From the NCBI GenBank assembly GCA_019931105.1, contig JAIOUW010000006.1:106507-170506 (forward strand): a DNA stretch of 64,000 nt, written 5' to 3'. Positions 17,014-26,646 of this stretch are shown piece after piece (position 1 is the stretch's first letter; every line of letters starts with the position of its first letter). The notes beneath the pieces were generated by a model, which did no database searches, was not told the origin of the DNA, and saw only the letters and a list, made by a program, of their open reading frames with translations. A program made the position numbers and the translations under genes. Origin of the DNA: Flavobacteriaceae bacterium NBU2977 (GTDB taxonomy: Bacteria > Bacteroidota > Bacteroidia > Flavobacteriales > Flavobacteriaceae).

Positions 17014-18171
17014 ATGAGAAAAGTTTATTTGTTATTTACAGCCGTGGCCTTGGGCCTGTCGGCGTGCAAATCAAGTCAGCGAGCCGATCTTGGCGATGGC
17101 CTGTTCGCAGATATAAAAACGAACAAAGGCGAAATCATCGTGCGGCTAGAACACGACAAGACTCCGATTACGGTAGCCAATTTTGTTTCGTTGGCCGAGG
17201 GCACAAGTCCCTTTGTAAGTGAAGAACACAAGGGTAAAAAATTCTACGACGGCCTTACCTTTCATAGGGTGATGAAAGACTTCATGATACAGGGTGGCGA
17301 TCCTATGGGTACCGGCATGGGTGGTCCTGGCTATAAATTTAAAAGTGAATTAATAGACTCGTTACGACACGACAAATCTGGAATATTATCAATGGCCAAC
17401 TCTGGCGGTCTTACAACGAACGGAAGTCAATTCTTTATTACCCACAAGGCCACACCATGGCTCGATGGTTATGATGAAAATGGTTTTCTCAAACCCTGTG
17501 AAAACCCAAGGGTTGGTTGCCATACGGTTTTTGGTGAGGTTGTTGAAGGCTTGGCGGTCGTTGATTCGATTGCGAACGTCCAAGTGAATGACCAGAACAA
17601 ACCACTTGAAGCAATAACCATGGAAACGATCAGTATCATCAGAAATGGAAAAGAAGCTAAAAAGTTCGACGCCATTCAAATAATGACGGATTATTTTGCC
17701 GAGGAACAAGCCAAGCTGGACGCCGAAGAAAAACTAAAAGCCGAATTCGTTGCCGAATTGAACTCTGATAAAGAGAAGGCCGAAGAACTACCCTCTGGTC
17801 TCAAAATTCTTAAGATCACCGAAGGGGAAGGTGAAAAACCGAAAGTCGGACAAAAAGTAAACGTATTCTACGCAGGCTATTTGCCCGATGGCACCTTGTT
17901 CGATAGTAACTACGAAGAAGTTGCCCAAAAATTCGGAAAGTTCAACGAGCAAAGTAAGATGCAAGGCGCATACGAGGCCTCGGTCATGGACTACTCACCT
18001 GATTCCAGATTGGTTGCCGGCTTTAAGGAAGCCCTGCTTACCATGAAGGTAGGCGACAAGTTCCGGTTGTTCTTGCCCCCACATTTGGGATGGGGCGCAC
18101 AGGGTGCGGGACCCATTCCCCCGAACTCGGACACTATTTTTGATCTTGAGATAGTCGGAATCGCGCAGTAA
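17014..18171 (+). CDS. cyclophilin-FKBP dual-domain peptidyl-prolyl isomerase lipoprotein
   Basis: A 385-residue fusion. The N-terminus is a lipoprotein signal (LFTAVALGLSAC). Residues about 25-210 form a cyclophilin domain with FHRVMKDFMIQGGDP and NGSQFFIT. After a helical, glutamate-rich linker, residues about 255-385 form an FKBP domain with VNVFYAGYLPDGTLFDSNY and LFLPPHLGWGAQGAGPIPPNS. It catalyses proline isomerisation in the periplasm, with two unrelated isomerase folds in one chain. The location after gldI suggests joint folding of envelope proteins. A terminator follows. Confidence 0.92.
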   Translation: MRKVYLLFTAVALGLSACKSSQRADLGDGLFADIKTNKGEIIVRLEHDKTPITVANFVSLAEGTSPFVSEEHKGKKFYDGLTFHRVMKDFMIQGGDPMGTGMGGPGYKFKSELIDSLRHDKSGILSMANSGGLTTNGSQFFITHKATPWLDGYDENGFLKPCENPRVGCHTVFGEVVEGLAVVDSIANVQVNDQNKPLEAITMETISIIRNGKEAKKFDAIQIMTDYFAEEQAKLDAEEKLKAEFVAELNSDKEKAEELPSGLKILKITEGEGEKPKVGQKVNVFYAGYLPDGTLFDSNYEEVAQKFGKFNEQSKMQGAYEASVMDYSPDSRLVAGFKEALLTMKVGDKFRLFLPPHLGWGAQGAGPIPPNSDTIFDLEIVGIAQ

Positions 18172-18191
18172 CCAAAGACACTATTCCAAAG

Positions 18192-18239
18192 AGGCTGAAA
18201 CCTAAATTAACAAATCAGGGGTTCAGCCTTTTTATTTTT
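18192..18239. terminator. rho-independent terminator between convergent genes
   Basis: AGGCTGAA (18192-18199) pairs with TTCAGCCT (18222-18229), followed by a T-rich run. The plus-strand isomerase transcript ends here, and the run overlaps the stop codon of pepD on the other strand. Confidence 0.85.
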
Positions 18240-19698
18240 CGGGAATATCTTCAAGAACGGCCAAAAGAAATTTCCAGAATTTTTGTACCGATGAAATACT
18301 TACGCGTTCATCAGGTGAATGCGCCCCTTTAATAGTGGGTCCGAAACTGATCATGTCCATTTTAGGATAGTTCTGTCCCAAAATCCCACATTCCAAACCT
18401 GCATGACAGGCCACCACTTTAGGTGATTCATGAAAAAGACTTTTGTACTTCGCTTTTAAAACTTCCAATATGGGCGAATTCGGATCGGGGTTCCAACCCG
18501 GGTAATTTCCTGAAAATGTAACATCCATACCTGCAAGTTCGAATATCGAACGCAGCGAATGGGCCAAATCCAGCTTTGCAGAATCTACCGAAGAACGCGT
18601 TAGGCATCCAACTGTAATAGTTCCGTCCTTGACCAGAACCCGTGCTATGTTGTTCGATGTTTCCACAAGATCAGTAATCGAGGCACTCATTGCGTACACT
18701 CCATTGTGGGCGGCATAAAGCGATTTTAAGAGTTTTTCCTGTGTGCCCAAACCGATAACCTTTTTCGGAACGGGTGCTTGCGTCAATTGAATTTCCAGAT
18801 CAGGTTCCGTTACCGACAATTCTTCCTTAACCACGTTCGCCCAAATACTCAGTTGTTCTTCAAATTCAGTTGTCCGGGACTTGTCGACAACAATATGTGC
18901 AACACTTTCGCGGGGAATGGCATTTCGAAGACTACCTCCGTCAATTTCCGCTATTCGAGCATTGAATTCGTTCGATGCAAGATAGAGCAGACGGTTCATG
19001 ATCTTATTCGCATTGCCAAAACCACGGTGAATATCAATACCGCTATGCCCTCCGTGAAGGCCCTTGACATTCACCCAATATGCCTTTATGCCCCTAGGAA
19101 CAGGTTTTTCATTGTATGGTTTAACAGCAGTTATATCCAACCCTCCAGCACAACCGATATCGACCTCGTCATCTTCCTCGGTATCAAGGTTGAGCAATAT
19201 TTCACCTTTTAAGACATCACCCTGCAGTCCCATCGCCCCTGTCATTCCTGTTTCCTCGTCAATGGTGAACAAAGCCTCTATGGCCGGATGGGGTATGTCA
19301 TCGCTCTCCAACAAGGCCATGATCGCGGCTACCCCAAGACCGTTATCGGCCCCCAAGGTAGTACCCTCGGCTTTGACCCAATCACCTTCGACACGCATCT
19401 GAATGCCTTGGGTTTCAAAATCGAAATCGGTATCAGAATTCTTTTGGTGCACCATATCGAGATGTGATTGCAATACCGTGGTCTTTCGCCCTTCCATTCC
19501 CTTAGTGGCAGGCTTGCAAATTACTACGTTTCCTACCTTGTCCTTAATGGTTTCAAGGTTCAAAGACCTACCAAAATCCATCATAAATGTTATGACCCTT
19601 TCTTCTTTCTTCGAAGGCCTTGGCACCTTGTTCAGGTTGGCAAAATTCTTCCAAACGGCTTTGGGTCGCAATTGGCCGATATCCTTGTCCATTATCAT
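18232..19698 (-). CDS. pepD: aminoacyl-histidine dipeptidase (M20 family)
   Basis: A 488-residue PepD-like cytosolic metallodipeptidase of the M20/M28 superfamily that hydrolyses Xaa-His and other dipeptides. Visible zinc and catalytic motifs are LQSHLDMVHQ (first His and Asp), GTTLGADNGLGVA (bridging Asp), DEETGMTGA (catalytic Glu) and CHAGLECG near the end. VPRPSKKEERV close to the N-terminus is typical. Two in-frame ATGs, at 19698 and 19692, differ by two residues and I cannot separate them. A TACTTTTG box lies upstream. Confidence 0.93.
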   Translation of the reverse strand: MIMDKDIGQLRPKAVWKNFANLNKVPRPSKKEERVITFMMDFGRSLNLETIKDKVGNVVICKPATKGMEGRKTTVLQSHLDMVHQKNSDTDFDFETQGIQMRVEGDWVKAEGTTLGADNGLGVAAIMALLESDDIPHPAIEALFTIDEETGMTGAMGLQGDVLKGEILLNLDTEEDDEVDIGCAGGLDITAVKPYNEKPVPRGIKAYWVNVKGLHGGHSGIDIHRGFGNANKIMNRLLYLASNEFNARIAEIDGGSLRNAIPRESVAHIVVDKSRTTEFEEQLSIWANVVKEELSVTEPDLEIQLTQAPVPKKVIGLGTQEKLLKSLYAAHNGVYAMSASITDLVETSNNIARVLVKDGTITVGCLTRSSVDSAKLDLAHSLRSIFELAGMDVTFSGNYPGWNPDPNSPILEVLKAKYKSLFHESPKVVACHAGLECGILGQNYPKMDMISFGPTIKGAHSPDERVSISSVQKFWKFLLAVLEDIPEK

Positions 19699-19711
19699 TT
19701 TTTTAGGATTT

Positions 19712-19719
19712 CAAAAGTA
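19712..19719 (-). promoter_or_regulatory. candidate -7 box for pepD
   Basis: Minus-strand TACTTTTG, 13 bases upstream of the ATG at 19698, matches TAnnTTTG. It is part of a 55-bp divergent promoter region shared with the DUF3810 gene. Confidence 0.5.
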
Positions 19720-19740
19720 AGGATAGAAAAAGTAAAACGC

Positions 19741-19748
19741 TATTTTTG
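19741..19748 (+). promoter_or_regulatory. -7 box immediately before the DUF3810 gene
   Basis: TATTTTTG ends 5 bases before the ATG at 19754, so a leaderless or nearly leaderless transcript is likely, as at the gene starting at 15435. Confidence 0.45.
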
Positions 19749-19753
19749 AACGA

Positions 19754-20821
19754 ATGAAGAATAGGTTAAGAATTGCCATCGCCCTTTCAATACTTCCCCA
19801 GGTACTTCTCGTCAAATGGATGGGCAGTCATCCCGATTTCGTTGAAAAGTATTATAGTAATGGGTTATACCCTATCATTTCAAAATTTTTCAGATCTCTT
19901 TTCGGGTGGATTCCCTTCTCGTTCGGTGACATCGCCTATTTTATATTGGTGGTATTGGCCGTTCGATATCTAATAAATTACAGAAGGGCTGTTCGCAAAA
20001 GGCCCCTTGCCTTTCTCATCAATATAGGTATGGTAATTTCTGTAGCCTATTTTACTTTTCATTTACTATGGGGAATGAACTATTACCGACAACCTATTTA
20101 TCAGAAATTCGATCTTGGCCCAACCTATACGAAAGAAGAACTGGTTTCGTTCACCGAAAACTTGATAGTGAAAACGAATCAAATTCAATTTCAAATAACT
20201 TCCGATAGCAGTCAAGCCGTAAAAGTGCCCTATTCGAAAAAAGAAATTTTTCAGAAGACTTTCGAAGGTTATGGAACATTGGCCGAACAGATACCTTTTT
20301 TGGATTATTCGCGGCCCAGTTTGAAAAAATCGATGTTCAGTCTACCCCTTACCTATATGGGCTATGGCGGTTATCTAAATCCTTTTACGGCAGAAGCCCA
20401 GGTCAATGCCAAATTGCTTCCGTTCAGGTTTCCGGTGGTCGCAGGGCATGAAGTCGGCCATCAACTGGGATATTCTGCCGAAAACGAGACCAATTTTATC
20501 GGCTACCTGGTTACCGTGAACAATGACGATATTTATTTCAAATATGTGGCCTATGCCTATGCACTGGCCTATTGCCTGGGCGAAGTTCAACGTATCGATG
20601 ACAAACTTTTCAACGAGCTGTACGACAAACTCAATATCGGTACCCAGAACAACTACAAAGAGGCGAACGACTTCTGGGCATCTTATGAGAACCCCCTAGA
20701 ACCTATTTTCAAATCGGCGTACAGTACTTTTCTCAAGGCCAATAATCAGGCCGACGGCATCATGAGCTACAACTATGTGGTTTCGCTATTTGTCAACTAT
20801 TACAAGAAAAATCCGCTTTAG
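19754..20821 (+). CDS. DUF3810 family membrane protein with HExxH zinc-protease motif
   Basis: A 355-residue protein with three N-terminal membrane segments (about residues 7-20, 55-73, 87-107) and an extracytoplasmic or cytoplasmic domain carrying AGHEVGHQLGYSAENETNF. HEVGH at 232-236 with a downstream Glu (E243 or E245) fits a gluzincin-type zinc site, so peptidase activity is likely but the substrate is unknown. The length and motif match the DUF3810 family of Bacteroidetes and Firmicutes. It stands alone between divergent pepD and the amidohydrolase pair. Confidence 0.82.
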   Translation: MKNRLRIAIALSILPQVLLVKWMGSHPDFVEKYYSNGLYPIISKFFRSLFGWIPFSFGDIAYFILVVLAVRYLINYRRAVRKRPLAFLINIGMVISVAYFTFHLLWGMNYYRQPIYQKFDLGPTYTKEELVSFTENLIVKTNQIQFQITSDSSQAVKVPYSKKEIFQKTFEGYGTLAEQIPFLDYSRPSLKKSMFSLPLTYMGYGGYLNPFTAEAQVNAKLLPFRFPVVAGHEVGHQLGYSAENETNFIGYLVTVNNDDIYFKYVAYAYALAYCLGEVQRIDDKLFNELYDKLNIGTQNNYKEANDFWASYENPLEPIFKSAYSTFLKANNQADGIMSYNYVVSLFVNYYKKNPL

Positions 20822-20946
20822 TTATAAAAGGAAGCCCAGAAACTTGAAATGGTTTTTGCCTTTGGTATAAAAAAATAGAAAACACGACCTGATTTCGTCG
20901 TACTTGCCTTATTTTTAGAGTGGCTAATCAACTAATGTAAGACCCT

Positions 20947-23901
20947 ATGAAAATGAGACTACTCTTCCTCGCCGTTTTTTGGTGCGGATGTTCTTTACTT
21001 GCCCAAGAATACTTTCCGAAAAACGACGGTGTCAAATCAAGAAATAACAACTATACGGCATTCACCAATGCAAAAATTTATGTCACTCCCACCCAAATTG
21101 TCGATAACGGCACCCTTTTGATCCAAGATGGAAAGGTGGTCGAAGTTGGCAGAACGGTCACGCTGCCAAAGAATACCATTACTATCGATTTAAATGGAAA
21201 ACATGTTTATCCATCCTTTATCGACATCTATTCCGATTTTGGGTTAGAGAAACCAAAGCAAGCACCGGGAAGCGGGCGTTCGCCGCAGTATGCACCCGAG
21301 CGCGAGGGTTTTTATTGGAACGACCATGTTATGCCCGAAAACAATGCCATCTCAAAATTCAAGTTTGACGATAAAAAAGCCAAGGAATTGCGCGAAGCCG
21401 GGTTCGGTACGGTAAACACGCATATTCAAGACGGAATCGTCCGCGGCACGGGGGTTTTGGTCACCTTGAACGAAGAAGGAAACGATGGGGATCGCATAAT
21501 CGATGATAAATCGGGCCAATACCTATCGTTCTCAAAAAGTGTGGCGAAAAGACAATCTTATCCCGGATCATTGATGGGAGCCATGGCACTATTGCGTCAA
21601 ATGTACCATGACGCAGAATGGTATGCGAAAGGAAACATCGATACCAAAGATCGATCTCTTGAGGCCTTGAACAGTAACCGGTCGCTAGCCCAGATTTTCG
21701 AGGCCAAAGACAAGGGCAATGTGGTTCGCGCCGATAAGATCGGCGATGCATTCGGAATTCAATACGCCATTTTAGGCGGTGGTGACGAATACCAAAATGT
21801 GGAAGACATCAAAAAAACGGGCGCCAAACTGATACTTCCCTTAAATTTTCCGGATGCATTTGATGTTTCAAATCCATATCATGCTGAATACGTTTCGTTG
21901 AAAGACATGCGCCATTGGAACCTCGCACCGACCAATCCGAAGGTATTGGCAGATAATGGCGTGTCATTCTCGTTCACCTTGCATGATTTAAAGTCGCCTG
22001 CCAATCTTAAGGAAAAAGTGCTAAAAGCAATCGAATACGGACTTTCTGAAACCAAGGCCTTGGAAGCATTGACCACTGTTCCTGCCCAAATCCTGGGCCA
22101 ATCGAACAAGATTGGGTCACTGCATACCGGTGCCTATGCAAACTTCTTGATTGCCTCAGGAAATATTTTTGACAAGGGTACGACACTCTATGAAAATTGG
22201 GTCCAAGGAACAAAAAACACCATCACTTCGATGGATCTAAAGGATATAAGGGGAAAATACCATCTTGAGGCGGCGGGTAGTACCTATAAGATATCCATAA
22301 CCGGTGAAATCAATAAACCCAAGGTCGAGGTAACGCAAGATACCGTAAAGCTTGGTTCCAAATTGAGCTTCGAAGACAATTGGCTGAACCTTTCTTTTGC
22401 CACGCATGAAGGTGAGAAAAACTATCGTTTGACAGCGCTCGCCGAAATGGACTCGCAAGACCTCAATGGCAAATTGGTCTTGCCCAATGGCGATGAAGCG
22501 ACCTTCAGCGCCAAAAAAATGGAGGCTTTTTCGGAAAAAGAGCAGGAAGACGACGGCGAAAAGAAAACACCCGAATTAGTGCAGGTTAGTTATCCCATGG
22601 TCGGTTATGGTTACAAGACGAAACCTAAAGCGGAGGACATTCTCTTTAAAAATGCCACTGTATGGACAAGTGAAGCAACGGGCATTCTTGAAAATACGGA
22701 TGTTCTCGTCAAAGACGGAAAAATTGCCAAAATCGGCAACAACTTGAATGCCGGAAGGGCAAAGATCGTTGATGCCACGGGCAAACATCTAACTTCGGGC
22801 ATTATCGATGAACATAGCCATATAGCGGCCCTTGCCATCAATGAAGGTGGGCACAACTCTTCGGCCGAGGTAAAAATGGAAGATGTCGTCGACCCTGAAG
22901 ATATGGGTATCTACCATGACCTTGCCGGCGGAGTGACCACCATTCAATTGCTTCACGGTTCTGCCAACCCTATTGGGGGGCGTTCGGCAATTTTAAAATT
23001 AAAGTGGGGCGAAAGTGCCGACGAAATGGTATACGACAATTCGCCCAAGTTCATAAAATTCGCACTCGGCGAAAATGTAAAGCAAAGTAACTGGCAGAGT
23101 TTTGCCCGTTTTCCGCAGACGAGAATGGGCGTCGAACAATTGTTCGTGAACTATTTTCAAAGGGCAAAGGAATATGATGCCAATAAGAAAAGTGGAAAGC
23201 CCTATCGGTATGACGAAGAGATGGAGACTTTGGCCGAAATCCTTAATGGAGAACGGTTTATCAGTTGCCATTCTTATGTGCAGAGCGAAATCAATATGTT
23301 GATGAAAGTCGCGGAGAAATTCGATTTCAAGGTCAACACCTTCACGCATATCCTAGAGGGGTACAAAGTAGCCGATAAAATGGCCGAACACGGCGTCGGA
23401 GGTTCTACTTTCAGCGACTGGTGGGCCTATAAGTTCGAAGTGAACGACGCCATACCCTACAATGCCGCCATTATGCACAGCCAAGGAGTGACCGTGGCGA
23501 TCAACAGCGATGATGGTGAGATGTCACGGCGTCTGAACCAAGAAGCGGCAAAAACCGTCAAGTATGGTGGTATGGACGAACTGGAAGCTTGGAAAATGAT
23601 TACGATAAATCCTGCAAAGCTATTGCACATCGACAATCGCGTAGGCAGCATCAAAGAAGGTAAAGACGCCGATTTAGTGCTGTGGTCGGGCCACCCATTA
23701 TCTATCTACACCAAGGCCGAAAAGACGATGATCGATGGTGTGGTCTACTTTGATCTCAAAAACGACGAACTGCAACGTGAAGCCATCAAGCAAGAACGTA
23801 ACAAGTTGATCGGTATGATGCTCAGGGAAAAGGAAGGGGGTGCCAAAACGCGCACGCCAAAACAGAGCAAAAAACAACAAATGACATGCGAGACCATGTA
23901 A
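20947..23901 (+). CDS. secreted double amidohydrolase-family protein
   Basis: A 984-residue exported protein with signal MRLLFLAVFWCGCSLLAQ. It contains two amidohydrolase-type halves. The C-terminal half (about 560-960) is complete in appearance: beta-strand start VLVKDGKIAKIG, metal motif DEHSH with H623 and H625, further His in CHSYVQ and FTHILEG, Asp in AINSDDGE and the closing GSIKEGKDADLVLWSG. The N-terminal half (about 30-430) has the same frame (GKHVYPSFIDIY, GSLHTGAYANFLI) but lacks the HxH pair. The substrate is unknown; imidazolonepropionase-like annotations are generic. The next gene is a homolog of the N-terminal half. Confidence 0.85.
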   Translation: MKMRLLFLAVFWCGCSLLAQEYFPKNDGVKSRNNNYTAFTNAKIYVTPTQIVDNGTLLIQDGKVVEVGRTVTLPKNTITIDLNGKHVYPSFIDIYSDFGLEKPKQAPGSGRSPQYAPEREGFYWNDHVMPENNAISKFKFDDKKAKELREAGFGTVNTHIQDGIVRGTGVLVTLNEEGNDGDRIIDDKSGQYLSFSKSVAKRQSYPGSLMGAMALLRQMYHDAEWYAKGNIDTKDRSLEALNSNRSLAQIFEAKDKGNVVRADKIGDAFGIQYAILGGGDEYQNVEDIKKTGAKLILPLNFPDAFDVSNPYHAEYVSLKDMRHWNLAPTNPKVLADNGVSFSFTLHDLKSPANLKEKVLKAIEYGLSETKALEALTTVPAQILGQSNKIGSLHTGAYANFLIASGNIFDKGTTLYENWVQGTKNTITSMDLKDIRGKYHLEAAGSTYKISITGEINKPKVEVTQDTVKLGSKLSFEDNWLNLSFATHEGEKNYRLTALAEMDSQDLNGKLVLPNGDEATFSAKKMEAFSEKEQEDDGEKKTPELVQVSYPMVGYGYKTKPKAEDILFKNATVWTSEATGILENTDVLVKDGKIAKIGNNLNAGRAKIVDATGKHLTSGIIDEHSHIAALAINEGGHNSSAEVKMEDVVDPEDMGIYHDLAGGVTTIQLLHGSANPIGGRSAILKLKWGESADEMVYDNSPKFIKFALGENVKQSNWQSFARFPQTRMGVEQLFVNYFQRAKEYDANKKSGKPYRYDEEMETLAEILNGERFISCHSYVQSEINMLMKVAEKFDFKVNTFTHILEGYKVADKMAEHGVGGSTFSDWWAYKFEVNDAIPYNAAIMHSQGVTVAINSDDGEMSRRLNQEAAKTVKYGGMDELEAWKMITINPAKLLHIDNRVGSIKEGKDADLVLWSGHPLSIYTKAEKTMIDGVVYFDLKNDELQREAIKQERNKLIGMMLREKEGGAKTRTPKQSKKQQMTCETM

Positions 23902-23933
23902 TGGTCGGTTATTAAAAGCTAATCACGAAAAAA

Positions 23934-25226
23934 ATGAAAAAAGCAACCAATCTGATAATTCTTCTGGTATTACTGGCAGTTACCGGCCGGGCACAGCAAA
24001 CTCCGGGTCCTGTTCAAAAAGAGGCTATTTCCATTGATGGTGCAACGGCCCATTTGGGCAATGGCCAGGTCATCGAAAATTCCCTTATCATGTTCGAGAA
24101 CGGCAAATTGACCTTTGTTGGTAGCGCCAATGCCAAAATCGCTCGCAAGGGCAAAATCATCAAAGGCAAGGGAAAACATGTCTATCCCGGATTCATTGCC
24201 ATGTCATCTGCATTGGGCCTTGTGGAGGTCGATGCCGTGAGAGCCAGTGACGATCAAGATGAAATAGGCGATTTTCTACCTCATATTCGCAGTCAGATCG
24301 CCTATAATGCCGAATCGAAAGTTGTAGAAAGCATGCGGCCCAATGGCGTCTTGTTGGGGCAGATTACCCCGAACGGGGGGCGTATTTCGGGCAGTTCATC
24401 TGTAATGCAATTCGACGCCTGGAATTGGGAAGACGCCGCCATCAAGGTCGATGATGGCATTCACCTTAATTGGCCAAGTGCCTTTCGAAGAGGGCGTTGG
24501 TGGGCTGGCGAGCCTCGAGGTTACCAACCGAACAAAGACTACAAAAAACAAATCGATGAAGTGACTTCTTTTATCAAGAATTCATTGGCCCATGGCAAAG
24601 ATTTAAACGGCAAAAAAAACCAAGCCTACGCGGCAATGCATGGCCTATTTGATGGATCGAAGAAATTATACGTACATGCCGATAGTGAAAAGGAAATTGT
24701 CGACGCCGTAAGCCATGCCAAAAACAATGGGGTCAAGACTGTTGTCATTGTTGGCGGGTATCATGCCCACAAAGTGACCGACTTTCTAAAACAAAACAAC
24801 GTGGCCGTGGTCGTGCGTGCCCCCCATAACCTTCCTGCTTTTGATGATGATGACTATGATTTTCCCTATAAACTTCCCAAACTATTGGCCGATGCCGGAT
24901 TGCTGGTTGCCCTTCAAACAAGGAGCGAAATTTTTCAGGCCCGTAATCTACCTTTTTATGTTGGTCAGGTGGCCGGGCAAGGATTGGATCCTGAAAAAGC
25001 CCTGCAGATGATTACCTCGAACGCTGCCCAAATTCTAGGAATCGACGATTCGTACGGATCACTTGACGTAGGCAAGAGCGCAACCCTGTTCGTTTCTGAA
25101 GGCGATGCCCTCGATATGCGCGGCAATCAACTGACCCATGCGTTTATCGATGGTAGGGATGTTTCCCTTGAAACACATCAGACCGAACTGTGGAAGCGCT
25201 ATATGGGAAAATATGAAGGGGAATAA
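23934..25226 (+). CDS. secreted amidohydrolase-like protein lacking the HxH metal motif
   Basis: A 430-residue exported protein (signal MKKATNLIILLVLLAVTGRAQ) related to the N-terminal half of the preceding gene. It has the amidohydrolase frame, including GKHVYPGFIAMSSALGL where an active enzyme would have an HxH after PGFID, and the C-terminal GSLDVGKSATLFVSEG. The region EKALQMITSNAAQILGI is typical. The missing metal ligands suggest a non-catalytic or altered partner of the large protein, which it follows after 32 bases. Function is unknown. Confidence 0.82.
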   Translation: MKKATNLIILLVLLAVTGRAQQTPGPVQKEAISIDGATAHLGNGQVIENSLIMFENGKLTFVGSANAKIARKGKIIKGKGKHVYPGFIAMSSALGLVEVDAVRASDDQDEIGDFLPHIRSQIAYNAESKVVESMRPNGVLLGQITPNGGRISGSSSVMQFDAWNWEDAAIKVDDGIHLNWPSAFRRGRWWAGEPRGYQPNKDYKKQIDEVTSFIKNSLAHGKDLNGKKNQAYAAMHGLFDGSKKLYVHADSEKEIVDAVSHAKNNGVKTVVIVGGYHAHKVTDFLKQNNVAVVVRAPHNLPAFDDDDYDFPYKLPKLLADAGLLVALQTRSEIFQARNLPFYVGQVAGQGLDPEKALQMITSNAAQILGIDDSYGSLDVGKSATLFVSEGDALDMRGNQLTHAFIDGRDVSLETHQTELWKRYMGKYEGE

Positions 25227-25429
25227 TAAGTGCGATAAAAGCTGAGGAAAAACCATTCTTAATACCTTTCATTCTTTATCATTATTAGCACAGAATCAAA
25301 AAACCCAAGGGATTTCTATACAACTTGGAACAATCGGCAATGGTCCGAAATTATTTCTGGGGCGAAGCTATGGTAATTCCTGTCGGTATCTGGATTTCAA
25401 CAAGTTGTAAGTTTCTTTGAATTCAAAAC

Positions 25430-26617
25430 TCAAGTTTTGATAAATGGCACCAACTCACCCTTATCGTAAATTCCATCTCGAGGCTCCAAACGGATAAATC
25501 CGTTCAAGTTGGCCAAACTGGTCAAATCGCCGGAGCCGTTCTCGACAATCAAATGGGCATGAAGACTTCCGTTTTTCCAGAACGTCCTAACTTGTTTGAA
25601 AAGTGTTAGGTCGGTTTTATTTTGGATAGGCTCAGCAAGAACCACCTTTCTCTCTGGATAATCGACACGCAATGCTTTGTACAACCATGGGAGGAAATAA
25701 ATATGGTAATTCGCAAAAGTCGAAACGGGATTACCGGGAAACGAAAAAATCGTTGTTCGGCTTTCTTGATGCAAACCGAACCAAAAGGGTTTGCCAGGGC
25801 GTTGGGCCACACGATGAAAAACTTTTTCGACACCCAATTCTTCCAATACTTCGGGAACAAAATCAAATTTCCCTTTGGAAACACCACCACTGAGCATCAA
25901 TACATCGGATGTTTCCATTACTTTTCGAATGGCCTTCGAAATCATTTCTTTCTCATCGGTCAAATGTATCAGGGCGGCGTTAATTCCTTGCTTTTGTAAA
26001 GCAGCTTTCAAGGAAAGTGAATTCGACTTTCGTATTTGATGCGGCAATGGTCTTTCATGAACCTCGACAAGCTCATTACCTGTTGAAATTACCGTCACTT
26101 TGGGCAGTTTTTTGACCAAAACCTCTGATTTTCCTACGGAAGCCAATACATTGATGGCTCCTGCCGAAATTTGTTTGCCGGGTTCCAATAGAACAGCTCC
26201 CTTGGGACTATCACTGCCCTGATAATGAATGTCTTGTCCCTTGTTTGGCAGTTTGGTCACGGTGGCCCATCCCTCTTGAATTGTCAGATGCTCGTACATG
26301 ATTACAGAATCGGCATTTTCGGGCACTACGGCCCCTGTCATTATTTCCAGACAATTATTGACATTACTTAATCTTTGTTGGGGAGTTCCGGCGGCGGCCA
26401 CTCCCTCGATCTTAAATCGGGTACATCCGTCTTCGATAGCGAAATAATTGATGGCAATGCCATCTTTTGTAGCGCGGTCGAAAGGCGGAAAATCACGATC
26501 GGCAAGAATATTTTCGGCAAGTACCCGGCCCATACTTTCAAGAATAGCAACTTGCTCATCGCCAAAATCGAAAGTGTTGTCGAGTACTTTTTTATAAGCT
26601 TCCTGAAATAAAATCAT
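25430..26617 (-). CDS. moeA: molybdopterin molybdenumtransferase MoeA
   Basis: MoeA inserts molybdate into adenylylated molybdopterin, completing the molybdenum cofactor. The 395 residues show the MoeA N-terminal motif DRDFPPFDRATKDGIA, the EIMTGAVVPENADSVI segment, the central VISTGNELVEV and MLSGGVSKGKFDFVPEVLEELG (the MoaB/MogA-like molybdate-binding fold), and the C-terminal FSFPGNPVSTFANY. It is the last gene of the minus-strand cofactor operon, after the TauE-like gene. No separate mogA adenylyltransferase gene is present here. Confidence 0.96.
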   Translation of the reverse strand: MILFQEAYKKVLDNTFDFGDEQVAILESMGRVLAENILADRDFPPFDRATKDGIAINYFAIEDGCTRFKIEGVAAAGTPQQRLSNVNNCLEIMTGAVVPENADSVIMYEHLTIQEGWATVTKLPNKGQDIHYQGSDSPKGAVLLEPGKQISAGAINVLASVGKSEVLVKKLPKVTVISTGNELVEVHERPLPHQIRKSNSLSLKAALQKQGINAALIHLTDEKEMISKAIRKVMETSDVLMLSGGVSKGKFDFVPEVLEELGVEKVFHRVAQRPGKPFWFGLHQESRTTIFSFPGNPVSTFANYHIYFLPWLYKALRVDYPERKVVLAEPIQNKTDLTLFKQVRTFWKNGSLHAHLIVENGSGDLTSLANLNGFIRLEPRDGIYDKGELVPFIKT

Positions 26618-26646
26618 TGATTTTCATATTTTTTGTACAAGTACCT

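Noticed and set aside
25227..25429. Small ORF or RNA between the amidohydrolase and moeA
   Set aside because: Longest reading frame is under 30 codons with no ribosome-binding site, and no hairpin terminator is evident.
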